Positions 28,333 through 37,442 of a stretch of DNA of 64,000 bases are shown here, piece after piece (position 1 is the stretch's first letter; every line of letters starts with the position of its first letter). The stretch spans positions 1-64,000 of the forward strand of contig CAWIGP010000009.1 in assembly GCA_963835735.1 (NCBI GenBank). Reading direction: 5' to 3'. A program made the position numbers and the translations under genes. The notes under the pieces were generated by a model. The model did no database searches. It saw nothing but the letters and a program-made list of their open reading frames with translations, and had not been told where the DNA came from. The stretch comes from DASQMT01 sp963835735 (lineage in GTDB: Bacteria > Actinomycetota > Thermoleophilia > Solirubrobacterales > Solirubrobacteraceae).

Positions 28333-29778
28333 ATGCTGGCAGCCATCTTCGCGCAGGCCGAACCGGCGAGCGCCGAGCAGCTCACGCGCGACAGCGCGAT
28401 CCTCGGCGGAGCAGTTCTACTTCTTCACCGTCGTCGCTGATGTGGCTGATCCACGCGGGCTTCATGTCCTACGAGGCCGGCGTCGCGCGCCGCAAGAACG
28501 TCATGGCGACCGCGATGAAGAACATCCTCACGATCGCGGTCGTGACGCCGACCTTCTACTACTTCGGCTGGTGGATCTACAACTGCAACCAGGCCGGGCT
28601 GCCGATCGGGCCGAACAGCAGCGACTTCACCTCGCTCGCGTGCCAGGGCGGCATCCCGTGGAGCGACGCCTTCGGGCCGAACCTCACGAACAACATCAAC
28701 CTGATCTTCTTCCTGGCGTTCCTGCTGTTCAGCTGGACGACGGCGTCGATCATGTCCGGCGCGCTGATCGAGCGGGTGCGGCTGTCCGCCTACCTCGTGC
28801 TGGCCGTGCTCCTCGGCTCGGTCGGTGTGGATCCTCGACGCGGCCTGGGGCTGGAGCGCGGGCGGCTGGCTGACGATGCGCTTCGGCTTCCACGACTCGA
28901 TCGCCTCGGGCGTCGTCCACGGCGTCGCCGGCGCGTTCACGCTCGGGCGTCCTGTTCAACCTCGGCCCGCGAATAGGCAAGTACACGAAGGAGGGCCTCG
29001 CCCGCGGCAGTTCAGACCGCACAACCTGCACATCACCGCGCTCGGGCTGATGCTGATATTCACGGGCTTCTACGCGTTCTACGCGCCTGCCTGGTGATCG
29101 CGTCGACCTCGTTCCCGGGCTGGGCGAACATCTACCTCAGCCCGACGACGCTCGGCTCGATCACGATGGTGATCACGATGGGCTTCGCCGGCGGCTTCAC
29201 CGGCGGCTACTTCGCCAGCCGCGGCGACCCGTTCTGGACGATCTCCGGCGGGCTCGCCGGCGTGATCGGCGTGTCGGCGGGCGCCGACGTCTACGCGCCG
29301 ACGGTCGCCTACCTGCTCTCGATGCTCACCGCCGTGCTGGTCGTCTACGCCGGCAGCTGGATCGAGACGAAGATGCGCGTCGACGATGCGGTCGGGGCGG
29401 TCGCGGTGCACGGCGTCGCCGGCTTCCTCGGCATGCTCTGGGTCGGCGATGTTCGCCGCGGGCTACCCGACCGGCATCAACAACGTCGAGTCCTCGATCG
29501 GCGGCCAGCTGATGGGCATGGCGACGTTCCTGCCGCTCGGCTTCCTGAGCGGCTGGCGTCGCCTCGTTCATCCTCAGGAAGGCGAACCTGCTGCGCGTCC
29601 CGCCGCGAGGTCGAGCTCGAGGGCCTCGACGTCGTCGAGTACGGCACGCTCGTCTATCCGGAGATGGGCGTGATCAAGGAGCAGGTGGTCGAGCCGGACG
29701 GGACGCTCGTCGACACGGCGTCGGTCGCCCGGAGTCAACGGCCACTCCGACCAGCCGATCGAGACGCTGCCGAGGTGA
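28333..29778 (+). CDS. amt: Ammonium transporter
   Basis: Amt/Rh channel with about eleven membrane helices. WLIHAGFMSYEAGVARRKNV is the conserved AGxxxxExGxxRxKN segment. LTIAVVTPTFYYFGWWIYNC, then FHDSIASGVVHGVAGAFTLG, ITMVITMGFAGGFTGGYFAS and TISGGLAGVIGVSAGADVYA, VAVHGVAGFLGMLWVG and FLPLGFLSGW match the family. The cytoplasmic tail ELEGLDVVEYGTLVYPEMGV is the usual Amt C-terminus (EFxGLDxxxH-like). At least eight one-base shifts occur, mostly an extra G. It is preceded by an acidic N-terminal region with a possible signal segment. Its stop overlaps a small downstream gene. Confidence 0.88.
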
Positions 29779-29907
29779 GCCTGATGCTGACCTTCCTGAT
29801 CTCCGTCGCGATCATGCTCGCCGTCGTCGGCGGCGTCCGTGCAGTGGGCCGTGCGCGCGCAGCGCCGGCGCAACCTCCTGGAGGAGGGCCATGCCCGCGA
29901 TCATTGA
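29775..29907 (+). CDS. Small one-helix membrane protein downstream of amt
   Basis: Forty-four residues: a GTG start overlapping the amt TGA, then LMLTFLISVAIMLAVVGGV as a membrane segment. After a frameshift near 29838, QWAVRAQRRRNLLEEGHARD is a basic then acidic cytoplasmic tail. The coupling (GTGA) argues for real translation. No family recognised. It overlaps the next small gene by 17 bases. Confidence 0.5.
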
Positions 29908-30201
29908 CAGCGCGCCGGACTGCGTCACCGAGCGTCGACGGCGCCCAGCCCGGCCGACGACTCGGCCGACTTCATCATCCAGGCCGCGTACGAGAACTGC
30001 GCCGGCATCATGACCTTCGGCCCGGGCAGCACGTACGGCGAGGACGGGCGTCGGCGCCGCCGGCGCCTACTACGTGCTCACCGTGATCGGCATCATCGTC
30101 ATGGTCGCCGTGCTCGTGTACTGGGTGTACTGGGAGAACCGCCGGCTGCAGCCCATCGACTGGTTCTACGCGGCGGCACCGGCGCCGTCGAGTCCAAGTG
30201 A
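29891..30201 (+). CDS. Small membrane protein, second gene after amt
   Basis: About 103 residues. ADDSADFIIQAAYENCAGIM and TFGPGSTYGEDG precede a membrane segment, YYVLTVIGIIVMVAVLVYWV. ENRRLQPIDWFYAA and GAVESK follow. Frameshifts near 29925, 29960, 30045 and 30180 are needed to read it. It starts inside the previous small gene. The N-terminal part is polar and would lie on one side of the membrane. Function unknown; the position suggests an accessory to the ammonium transporter. Confidence 0.45.
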
Positions 30202-30210
30202 GGTACGACC

Positions 30211-30371
30211 ATGGACGACGACAACCGCCAGATCGAGTTCCCGCCGCTGCAGACGCACTCCAAGAGGTTCGAGCGCGGTGATGGTCGCGCTCTCGATCCT
30301 GTGCGTGATCATCGTGCTCGTGATCGTGCTGTTCACGGACCTCGGGAACCGAGTTCCGCCCGACGGTCTAG
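30211..30371 (+). CDS. Small membrane protein, third gene after amt
   Basis: Begins MDDDNRQIEFPPLQTHSKRF, then, after a frameshift near 30280, VMVALSILCVIIVLVIVLFT as one membrane helix. The original stop is probably the TAG at 30369-30371, reached after one more shift; otherwise the frame runs into the next gene. An acidic N-terminus and a single helix make it similar in layout to its two neighbours. No known family. Confidence 0.4.
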
Positions 30372-30382
30372 TGTCGGGGGCC

Positions 30383-30760
30383 GTGGACGAGCGGCCCGTT
30401 CGCGTTCGGCTGGACCCGCCGGCGGAGGACCCGCCGCGGCGCCCGCTGCGCATCAGCCGCCGCGGCCTGATCGGTTTCGTCGCGCTGCTCGCGGTGACGC
30501 TGGTCGCGGCGCAGAGCTGCCAGCAGGCGCAGGTGCGCGCTGAGCAAGGAGCGGGCGATCGCGACCGCGCGGCCGGAGGCCGGCTTCGACGCCCGAGCGC
30601 ACGCAGATCCGGCTCGTCCGCCAGGGCCTGACCGGCGCGCCCGTTCTGGGCGATCTCGTTCTCGGTCCCGGCCGCGTCGGGCGACGGCTACACGAAGCTG
30701 ACGACCGTGCGCGTCGACGCGAACACGGGCAAGGTCGAGGCGGTCAACCGGGAGCGCTAG
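30383..30760 (+). CDS. Membrane-anchored PepSY-like protein
   Basis: About 125 residues. The GTG start gives DERPVRVRLDPPAEDPPRRP, then ISRRGLIGFVALLAVTLVAA as a membrane anchor. After frameshifts near 30541 and 30590, ERAIATARPEAGFDPERTQI and FWAISFSVPAASGDGYTKLT lead into VRVDANTGKVEAVNRER. The helix-strand pattern ending in VDANTGKV is typical of PepSY-type domains, often inhibitors or sensors outside the membrane. It is convergent with the antiporter gene, their stop codons overlapping. Confidence 0.6.
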
Positions 30761-31974
30761 ACCGGCTCGAGCAGCCCGAGCCGCCGCGCCAGCCACGGCG
30801 CCGGCGTCGCCTGCAGCAGCAGCGTCGCCACGATCGCGAGCGCGACCACGCCGGCCAGCAGGTCGACGTTCGGCACGCCCGAGCCCGGCGAGCACGCCGA
30901 CGAGCGCCGCGGGCACGACGCCGGTCTCGCGCGTCCAGCACAGGAACGCGAGCTCGCTGCGCGTCCAGCGCGCGCGGCGGTCGGGCAGCGCGCAGGCGAG
31001 CATCGTCGAGCGGCCGCGCGACGAGCAGCAGCACCGCGACGACGGCGAGCGACGGCGCCCAGTGGTCGGCGAGCGTGTCGAACGGCAGGCTCGCGCCGAC
31101 GACGAGGAAGACGAAGATCGTCACCACCTCGGACAGGTTGCGCGACGCGATCTTCAGCTCCTCCTCGTGGTGCGAGTGCATCGCGAGCCCGAGCAGCTCC
31201 ATGTTGCCGACGATCAGGCCGGCGAGGAACGCGCCGAGGTAGCCGCTGCCGCCCGCGAAGTCGAGCGACACGTAGCTCACCGCCACGACCGCGAGCACGG
31301 CGATCGGCGCGGAGTCGCGCAGGATGCCCGCGCGGTGGCTCGAGATCGTCGCCGACAGCAGCACGCCGGCGAGCGATCCCCACCACCGAGCTGATCGCCA
31401 GCTCGGCGAGGAACTCCCCCGCCGGCCCGCCGATCCCGCCCTCGCCGCTCAGCAGCGCGCCGGCCACGGCGAGCGCGAGCACCGCGCCGGTCGGGTCGTT
31501 GAACGCCGACTCGGCGATCACCGTCTGGGCGACCCGCAGCCGCAGCGCGCGAGGCGACGAACAGCGGGATCAGGATCGCCGGGTCGGTCGGCGAGAGCAC
31601 CGCGCCGATCAGCAGCCCCTGCTCGAACGGCAGCCCGAACACGAGCGCCGCGACCGCGCCGGTCAGCAGCGCGGTGAGGATCACGCCGGGTATCGCCAGC
31701 AGCCCGAGGCTGAGCGCGACGTCGCGCAGCACGGTGAGCGACAGGTTCAGCCCGCCGTAGAAGAGGATCGACGAGACGCCGAACGTGAACAGCAGCTGCG
31801 CGCCGAGCGAGTCCAGCGGCACGTCGACGACGTCGAGCGCCGACGGCCCGAGCAGCGCGCCGAACGCGATCAGCAGCACGATCTCCGGCAGCCGCACCAG
31901 CGTCGGCCAGCACCCGCGCGGCGAGGCCGGCGGCGAGCAGCAGGCCGACGGTGAGGATGACGTCGCGCGGTCAA
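30757..31974 (-). CDS. Cation:proton antiporter (CPA family)
   Basis: Multi-pass antiporter of about 405 residues. LPEIVLLIAFGALLGPSALD, FGVSSILFYGGLNLSLTVLR, FGLPFEQGLLIGAVLSPTDP (conserved acidic SPTDP motif), FNDPTGAVLALAVAGALLSG (second acidic NDPT motif) and YLGAFLAGLIVGNMELLGLA are CPA1 hallmarks. LSEVVTIFVFLVVGASLPFD and ARWTRSELAFLCWTRETGVV, PAALVG complete it. Frameshifts near 31900, 31555, 31370, 31020 and 30890. The TTG at 31974 overlaps the stop of the upstream sensor-like gene, which suggests functional linkage. No TrkA/RCK domain is fused. Confidence 0.83.
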
Positions 31975-32632
31975 GCCGCGTCCCGGCGCTCCGAGCGCGA
32001 GGCGCACGACGTCCTGCACGGTGAGCAGCAGCAGCACGATCACCACGCCGGCCCCGATCGCCACGGCGACGAGCTCGCGCCGCGCGTCGTCGCGCGCGTC
32101 GTCGAACCCGCGCGACGCCGCGGCCGCGCTGCGGTCCTGCTCGGCGGCGAGCTCGTCCGCGGCGCCGCGCCATCGTCGCGAAGTGCTCGAGCTCGGGGCC
32201 GAGCAGGATCCGCTTCGTCTCCGCCTCGCGGCCGTCCTGCAGCGCCGCCCACGCCTCCTCGTCGAGCGCCATGAACTCGTCGAACGCGCCGCTCGAGCTC
32301 GGCGCAGCGGCTCGCGCTCCCGCGGCGCGCGTGAGCTCGCGCCGGGCGCGCGCCAGCAGCTCCTCGGTGTCGCTGCGCCGACGCCTCGAACCGTCGGCCG
32401 GCTGCGGCCGCCGTCGTAGCCGTACGCGGTCTGCCAGCCGTTCATGTCGGTGACGGCGAACTTCAGGTCGAGCGCGAGCCGCTGGCGCGCCGCCGGCCTG
32501 CTCGACGTCGTCGAAGCGGTCGCCCAGCGTGCCGAACGCGGAGAGCGCGACCCCGATCGTGACCAGCGGCCCGAGGACCGTCAGCGCGATCGCGGCGAAC
32601 AGTTTCGCGCGAATCGTCACGCGGCGCACCAT
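31971..32632 (-). CDS. Sensor-like membrane protein without output domain
   Basis: About 220 residues. RVTIRAKLFAAIALTVLGPL is an N-terminal membrane helix. The periplasmic helical part includes FAVTDMNGWQTAYGYDGGRS, TEELLARARRELTRAAGARE, AFDEFMALDEEAWAALQDGR and EAETKRILLGPELEHFATMA, like the four-helix bundle of chemoreceptors. RRELVAVAIGAGVVIVLLLL is the second helix. The protein then stops; no HAMP, kinase or methyl-accepting domain follows. Frameshifts near 32490, 32385, 32300, 32170 and 31985 blur the reading. It is coupled to the antiporter (TTGA overlap). Confidence 0.6.
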
Positions 32633-32649
32633 TCCAGCCGTCAAGGCGT

Positions 32650-32862
32650 ATGGTGCGCGCAACCGTGCTGCTGTTCGTGATCCTCGGCCACGTGCCGATC
32701 GTGCTGCTCGTCTGCCTGGTCGGGCTGCTCTACCTGACCTGGGTCGATCTGCGCAACGAGGGGCTCGAGCCGCTGGTCGCAGCTGTGGTGGTACCTGCTC
32801 GTGTTCCTGTTCAACGTCTCGGCTACGCGGCGCTGCGGATCTGGCTCGCTGGTCAGGCGCCG
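32650..32862 (+). CDS. Small membrane protein
   Basis: Starts VRATVLLFVILGHVPIVLLV, then CLVGLLYLTWVDLRNEGLEP. A frameshift near 32780 leads to QLWWYLLVFLFNV and another near 32818 to LGYAALRIWLAG. Two or three membrane helices are predicted. The 3' end converges on the PucR-type regulator gene and the exact stop is unclear. No family recognised; it may be a short-lived reading of an intergenic strip, so confidence is modest. Confidence 0.45.
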
Positions 32863-34610
32863 GCGCGACGGCGCGCGTCGTCCAGCCTGACGAGCTTCAC
32901 CGCCAGCTCGAGCGCGAGCAGGTCCTCGGCCTCGAGCTTGAGCCCGGTCACGCGCTCGATCCGCGCGAGCCGCTGGCGCAGCGTGTTCGGGTGGATGTAG
33001 AGCGTGCGCGCCGTGTCGGCGACGGAGCGGCGCCGCGCGAGGTACTCCTCGAGCGTGTCGAGCAGCGCGGTGCGGCGCTGGCGGTCGTGCGCGAGCAGCG
33101 CCTCGACCGCGGTCCAGTGGCGGTCGCGCGGCGAGTCGTCGAGCCGCAGGTGGACGCAGGTACTTGTACGCGCCGAGCTGCTCGTAGCCGAGCGCGCCGC
33201 CGCCGGGCCGCAGCGTGCGCGCGAGCTGCGCGGCGCGCGCGGCCTCGCGCAGCGCCTGGCGGCTCTCGGCGACCCCGCGCCCGGGCGCGCTGACGCCGAG
33301 CGCGACGTGCTCGGCCGCCGCCACGGCGTCGCACTGCTCGATCACGCGCTCGGCCGCCGCCGCGTCGGGCATCAGCACGACCGCGCGCAGCCCGTCGCGG
33401 CCGGCGTCGAAGAAGCCGACCTGGTCGCGCCCGCGCAGCCGCGCCGCGAGCCGCGTCGGAGACGGCCTCCCAGTCCGCGCCGCCGCCGTTCGCGCCGGCG
33501 TCCGGCTCGCCGTGCACGAACACGTGCGGCCGCGAGAGGTCGCAGCCGGCGGGCGCGGCGCCGAGCACGACGCCGTCCGCCGCGCCCTCCGCCAGCGCGT
33601 CGAACAGGTCCTTGACGCGGTCGCGGGCCGTCAGCCGGGCGATCAGGTCGGCGCGCTCGAGCCCCATCGCGGTCTGGTCGGCGAGCGCGCGCAGCAGCTC
33701 CTCGTCGCCCGGCCCGAAGCGGCGCGGCCGCAGGACGCACAGCAGCCCGAGCTGCTCGTCGGACGCGACCAGCGGCGTCGTGAGCAGCGCGGCGCCCTCG
33801 TGGTCGGGCCACAGGTCGCGGCTGGAGCCGCCGTGGCGGCCGCGCGCCAGCAGCTCGAGCAGCAGCGCGCCGCCCTGCGGCCGCGGGCCGGGCGCGCCCG
33901 GCGGGTCGGAGGCGACGAGCCGCAGGTCGTTCCCGCCGGCCTCGAGCCGGAACAGCTGGCACAGGTCGGCGTCCGAGCAGCCCGCGCGCGCCCGCCGTCG
34001 CCGCCTCGTGCAGCCGCTCGTGCTGCGTGGCGGCGGCGAGCCGCTGCGACACCTCGGCGAGCTGGGTGAGCGCCGCGACGCGCGCGCGCGCCTCCTCGTA
34101 GAGCTGCGCGTCCTCGATCGCGCCGCCGACGAGCGTCGCCGTGTGGGTGAGCAGCTCGACGTCCTCCTCGGTGAACTCGCGCGGCGCGGCGGCGTGCAGC
34201 ACGATCACGCCGATCACGTCGCCGCCGCGCGCGGGGATCGGCACCGCGGCCATCGACTGCCAGCGCTCCTCCTCCAGCTCGGGGAAGTACTTCATGCGCG
34301 GGTCGTCGAGCGCCTGCGTCGCGGATCAGCGCGGCGCTGCTTGTTGCGCGCCGCCCAGCCGGTCACGCCCTCGTCGAAGCCCATCTCGATCTGGCCGACG
34401 AACTCGCCGTGCACCGGCGACGCCGCGCGCAGCACGAGCCGGTCGCCGTCGACCAGGTAGATCAGGCACGCGTGCGAGCCGGTCGCCTCGGTCGCGATGT
34501 CGACGACGCCCGGCGAGCACCTCGTCGATCTCGAGCGTCGAGAACACCGCGCTGATGACCGCGCGCAGCGTCACCGCCTCGTCCCGGGCGCCTATGTGCA
34601 CATCGCACAC
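32853..34610 (-). CDS. GAF-domain transcriptional regulator of the PucR/CdaR type
   Basis: About 585 residues. The first GAF domain includes LIYLVDGDRLVLRAASPVHG, EFVGQIEMGFDEGVTGWAAR and WQSMAAVPIPARGGDVIGVI, VLHAAAPREFTEEDVELLTH. A second, divergent GAF follows (LCVLRPRRFGPGDEELLRAL). The C-terminus has LGVSAPGRGVAESRQALREA and the PucR helix-turn-helix, SVADTARTLYIHPNTLRQRL then ARIERVTGLKLEAEDLLALE. Frameshifts near 34510, 34325, 33985, 33460 and 33160. It is divergent from the gmaS-like gene with about 70 bp between, so it may control the nitrogen cluster. GTG at 34610 is the chosen start; 34601 or ATG at 34643 are alternatives. Confidence 0.82.
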
Positions 34611-34680
34611 TCTAATCCGCGCAGGTCCGGCCACGGCCTCCATTGCTGGGTCCCCGGCGGCGCGGCTATATCACTTCTCC

Positions 34681-36054
34681 ATGGCCATCGAGACGTCTCC
34701 CTCCGCGGACCAGCTCCGCGCCGAGCTCGACGAGCGCGGCGTCGAGTTCGTGTTCGCCCAGTTCGTCGACATGCACGGCAAGCCGAACGCCAAGCTCGTG
34801 CCGGTCGCGCACCTCGAGGGCCTGTTCGCCGACGGCGCCGGGTTCGCCGGCTTCGCGGCCGGCGACATCGGCCAGGGCCCGCACGATCCGGACATCGCCG
34901 CGATGCCGGACGCGCGCACGCTCACCCACCTGCCGTGGAAGCCGGAGATCGCGCGCTTCGCCTGCGACGTCACGGTCGAGGGCGAGCCGTGGCCGTACTG
35001 CCCGCGCACGATCCTGCGCAACCAGCTCGCCCGCGCCGAAGGAGCTCGGGTTCGACTTCAAGATCGGCTGCGAGCTCGAGTACTTCCTCATACGCAAGCG
35101 CGAGGACGGCACGATCGAGCTCGCCGACCCGCTCGACGACCTCGACCAGCCCTGTTACGACATGCGCGCGCTGACGCGCAACCTCGGCTTCGTCACCGAC
35201 GTCGCGCGCCACGTCAACGCGCTCGGCTGGGACAACTACGCGACCGACCACGAGGACGCGAACGGCCAGTTCGAGCAGAACTTCCAGTACGACGACGCGC
35301 TCGTCACGTGCGACCGCGCGATCTTCTTCCGCTACATGGTCGAGTCGCTCGCGCAGGAGCGCGGGCTGATCGCGACGTTCATGCCCAAGCCGTTCGCGCA
35401 CCTGACCGGCAACGGCTGCCACTTCCACATGAGCCTGTGGGACGGCGAGCGCAACGTGTTCGACGCCGACCCGGCCGACGACCCGCGCGGGCTCGGCCTG
35501 AGCAAGGAGGGCTACCACTTCATCGCCGGCCTGATGGCGCACGCGAAGGCCTACATCGCGGTGACCGCGCCGACCGTGAACTCCTACAAGCGGCTCAAGG
35601 TCGGCGACCCGCGCTCGGGCGCGACGTGGGCGCCGGTGTACGTCTCCTACGCCTACAACAACCGCACGCAGATGCTGCGCGTGCCGGCGCCCGGGCGCGT
35701 CGAGGACCGCACCGTCGACGGCTCGTGCAACCCGTACCTGGCCGCGACCGTGCTGCTCGCGGCGGGTCTCGACGGGATCGAGCGCGAGCTCGCGTGCGCG
35801 GAGCCGAACACGCTCAACCTGTACGAGACGACGGCCGAGCAGCGCGCCGCGGCTCGGCATCGACACGCTGCCGGAGAACCTGCTCGACGCGACGCGCGAG
35901 CTCGAGCGCGACGACGTGATCCGCGCGCGCGCTCGGCACTACCCGCGACGGCGACTACCTCGACTACTTCGTCGCCTGCAAGCGGCGCGAGGTGCAGGCC
36001 GCGCACGAGCAGGTCACGCAGTACGAGCTCGACCGCTACCTCCAGCTGTTCTGA
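34681..36054 (+). CDS. gmaS: Glutamine-synthetase-family enzyme, likely gamma-glutamylmethylamide synthetase
   Basis: ATP-dependent ligase of about 456 residues. VEFVFAQFVDMHGKPNAKLV opens the beta-grasp domain. The catalytic half has FKIGCELEYFLIRKREDGTI, DHEDANGQFEQNFQYDDALV, HLTGNGCHFHMSLWDGERNV, RSGATWAPVYVSYAYNNRTQ and GRVEDRTVDGSCNPYLAATV. The length and motifs fit the GlnT/GmaS group rather than GlnA. Downstream mgsABC-like genes favour a role in methylamine to N-methylglutamate conversion; a glutamine synthetase-type role with a Glx-like amidotransferase is the alternative. Frameshifts near 35040, 35853 and 35935. Confidence 0.8.
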
Positions 36055-36057
36055 CCC

Positions 36058-36747
36058 ATGTGCGGGATCGTCGGACTGTTCGCCAAGCACCCTGACGTCG
36101 AGGAGCGGCTCGGCGCGCACCTGGGCGCGATGCTGATCCAGCTCGCCAACCGCGGGCCGGACTCGGCGGGCGTGGCGATCTACCGCGGCGGGCGGATGGA
36201 GATCTTCAAGGAGGCGGTCGACCCGCGCGCCTTCGTCGAGCGCTTGGACCTGACCTCGATGACCGGCTCGCACGGGCTCGGGCACACGCGCATGGCGACC
36301 GAGAGCCGGGTCACGACCGAGGGCGCGCACCCGTTCTCCACCGGGGGGGAGCTGTGCCTGGTCCACAACGGCTCGCTCTCCAACCACAACGCGCTGCGCC
36401 GCCGGCTGCGCCGCGAGGGCATCGAGTTCCAGACCGAGAACGACACCGAGGTCGCGGCCGGCTACCTCGAGTGGCGGCTGCGCGAGGGCGACAGCCTCGA
36501 GGCGGCGCTTGAGGCGTGCCTGGACGACCTCGACGGCTTCTACACGTTCGCGGTCGGCACCGCCGACGGGTTCGCGGTGCTGCGCGACCCGATCGCCTGC
36601 AAGCCGGCCGTGATGGCGGAGGGAGACGAGTGGGTGGCGATGGCGTCGGAGTACCGCGCGATCGCCGTGCTGCCGGGCGCGGATGCGGCCGAGGTGTGGG
36701 AGCCCGAGCCCGGCCGCGTGTACTCCTGGGAACACGAGCGGGTCTGA
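36058..36747 (+). CDS. mgsA: Class II glutamine amidotransferase (MgsA/GlxB-like)
   Basis: Intact 229-residue Ntn-hydrolase. MCGIVGLFAKHPDVEERLGA exposes the catalytic Cys2 after methionine removal. MLIQLANRGPDSAGVAIYRG, GLGHTRMATESRVTTEGAHP and ELCLVHNGSLSNHNALRRRL are the glutaminase motifs (R, NG, D). TENDTEVAAGYLEWRLREGD follows. It corresponds to the glutaminase domain of glutamate synthase made as a separate subunit. It begins three bases after the synthetase stop and overlaps the next gene, so the four genes form one operon. Confidence 0.87.
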   Translation: MCGIVGLFAKHPDVEERLGAHLGAMLIQLANRGPDSAGVAIYRGGRMEIFKEAVDPRAFVERLDLTSMTGSHGLGHTRMATESRVTTEGAHPFSTGGELCLVHNGSLSNHNALRRRLRREGIEFQTENDTEVAAGYLEWRLREGDSLEAALEACLDDLDGFYTFAVGTADGFAVLRDPIACKPAVMAEGDEWVAMASEYRAIAVLPGADAAEVWEPEPGRVYSWEHERV

Positions 36748-37442
36748 TGGCGCTCGCCCCCCCGATCGAGTCCGTCGACCTGGCGGAGACGCCGCTGCGC
36801 GAGCTCAACCGGCGGCTGCACGCGGCGGACGTCGCCCCGCGCTGGCGGATCGCGCACCCGAACGGCGCGCATGCGGTGGCGGTCGGGATCGACGCCGAGA
36901 TCGAGGTCGAGATCGACGGGCACGTCGGCTACTACTGCGCCGGGATGAACAAGCGCGCGACGGTGCGCGTGCACGGCAACGCGGGCGTCGGGCTGGCCGA
37001 GAACATCATGTCGGGCACGGTGGTCGTCGACGGCTACGCGGGCCAGTCGTGCGCGGCCAGCGGGCGCGGCGGGCTGGTCGTGGTGCGCGGCGACGCGTCG
37101 GCGCGCTGCGGGATCTCGATGAAGGGCGTCGAGGTCGTCGTGGAGGGCTCGGTCGGGCACATGAGCGCGTTCATGGCCCAGAAGGGCGCGCTCGTCGTCT
37201 GCGGCGACGCCGGCGACGCGCTGGGCGACTCGATCTACGAGGCGCGCCTGTACGTGCGCGGCGCGGTCGGCTCGCTCGGGGCGGACTGCGTGGAGAAGGA
37301 GCTGCGCCAGGAGCACGTGACCGAGCTGCGAGACCTGCTCGACCGCGCCGGCGTGAGCGACGCCGAACCGTCCGAGTTCCGCCGCTACGGCTCCGCCCGC
37401 GCGCTCTACAACTTCGACGTCGACAACGCGGGTGCCTACTGA
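36747..37442 (+). CDS. mgsB: Glutamate-synthase gamma-domain subunit (MgsB/GlxC-like)
   Basis: Intact 231-residue right-handed beta-helix protein like the GXGXG domain of GltB. VAPRWRIAHPNGAHAVAVGI and EVEIDGHVGYYCAGMNKRAT are followed by repeated turns VGLAENIMSGTVVVDGYAGQ, SCAASGRGGLVVVRGDASAR and CGISMKGVEVVVEGSVGHMS, then AFMAQKGALVVCGDAGDALG. The glycine spacing marks the helix rungs. It serves as scaffold between glutaminase and FMN domains. The ATG overlaps the mgsA stop and its own stop overlaps the mgsC start (TGATG). Confidence 0.87.
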   Translation: MALAPPIESVDLAETPLRELNRRLHAADVAPRWRIAHPNGAHAVAVGIDAEIEVEIDGHVGYYCAGMNKRATVRVHGNAGVGLAENIMSGTVVVDGYAGQSCAASGRGGLVVVRGDASARCGISMKGVEVVVEGSVGHMSAFMAQKGALVVCGDAGDALGDSIYEARLYVRGAVGSLGADCVEKELRQEHVTELRDLLDRAGVSDAEPSEFRRYGSARALYNFDVDNAGAY

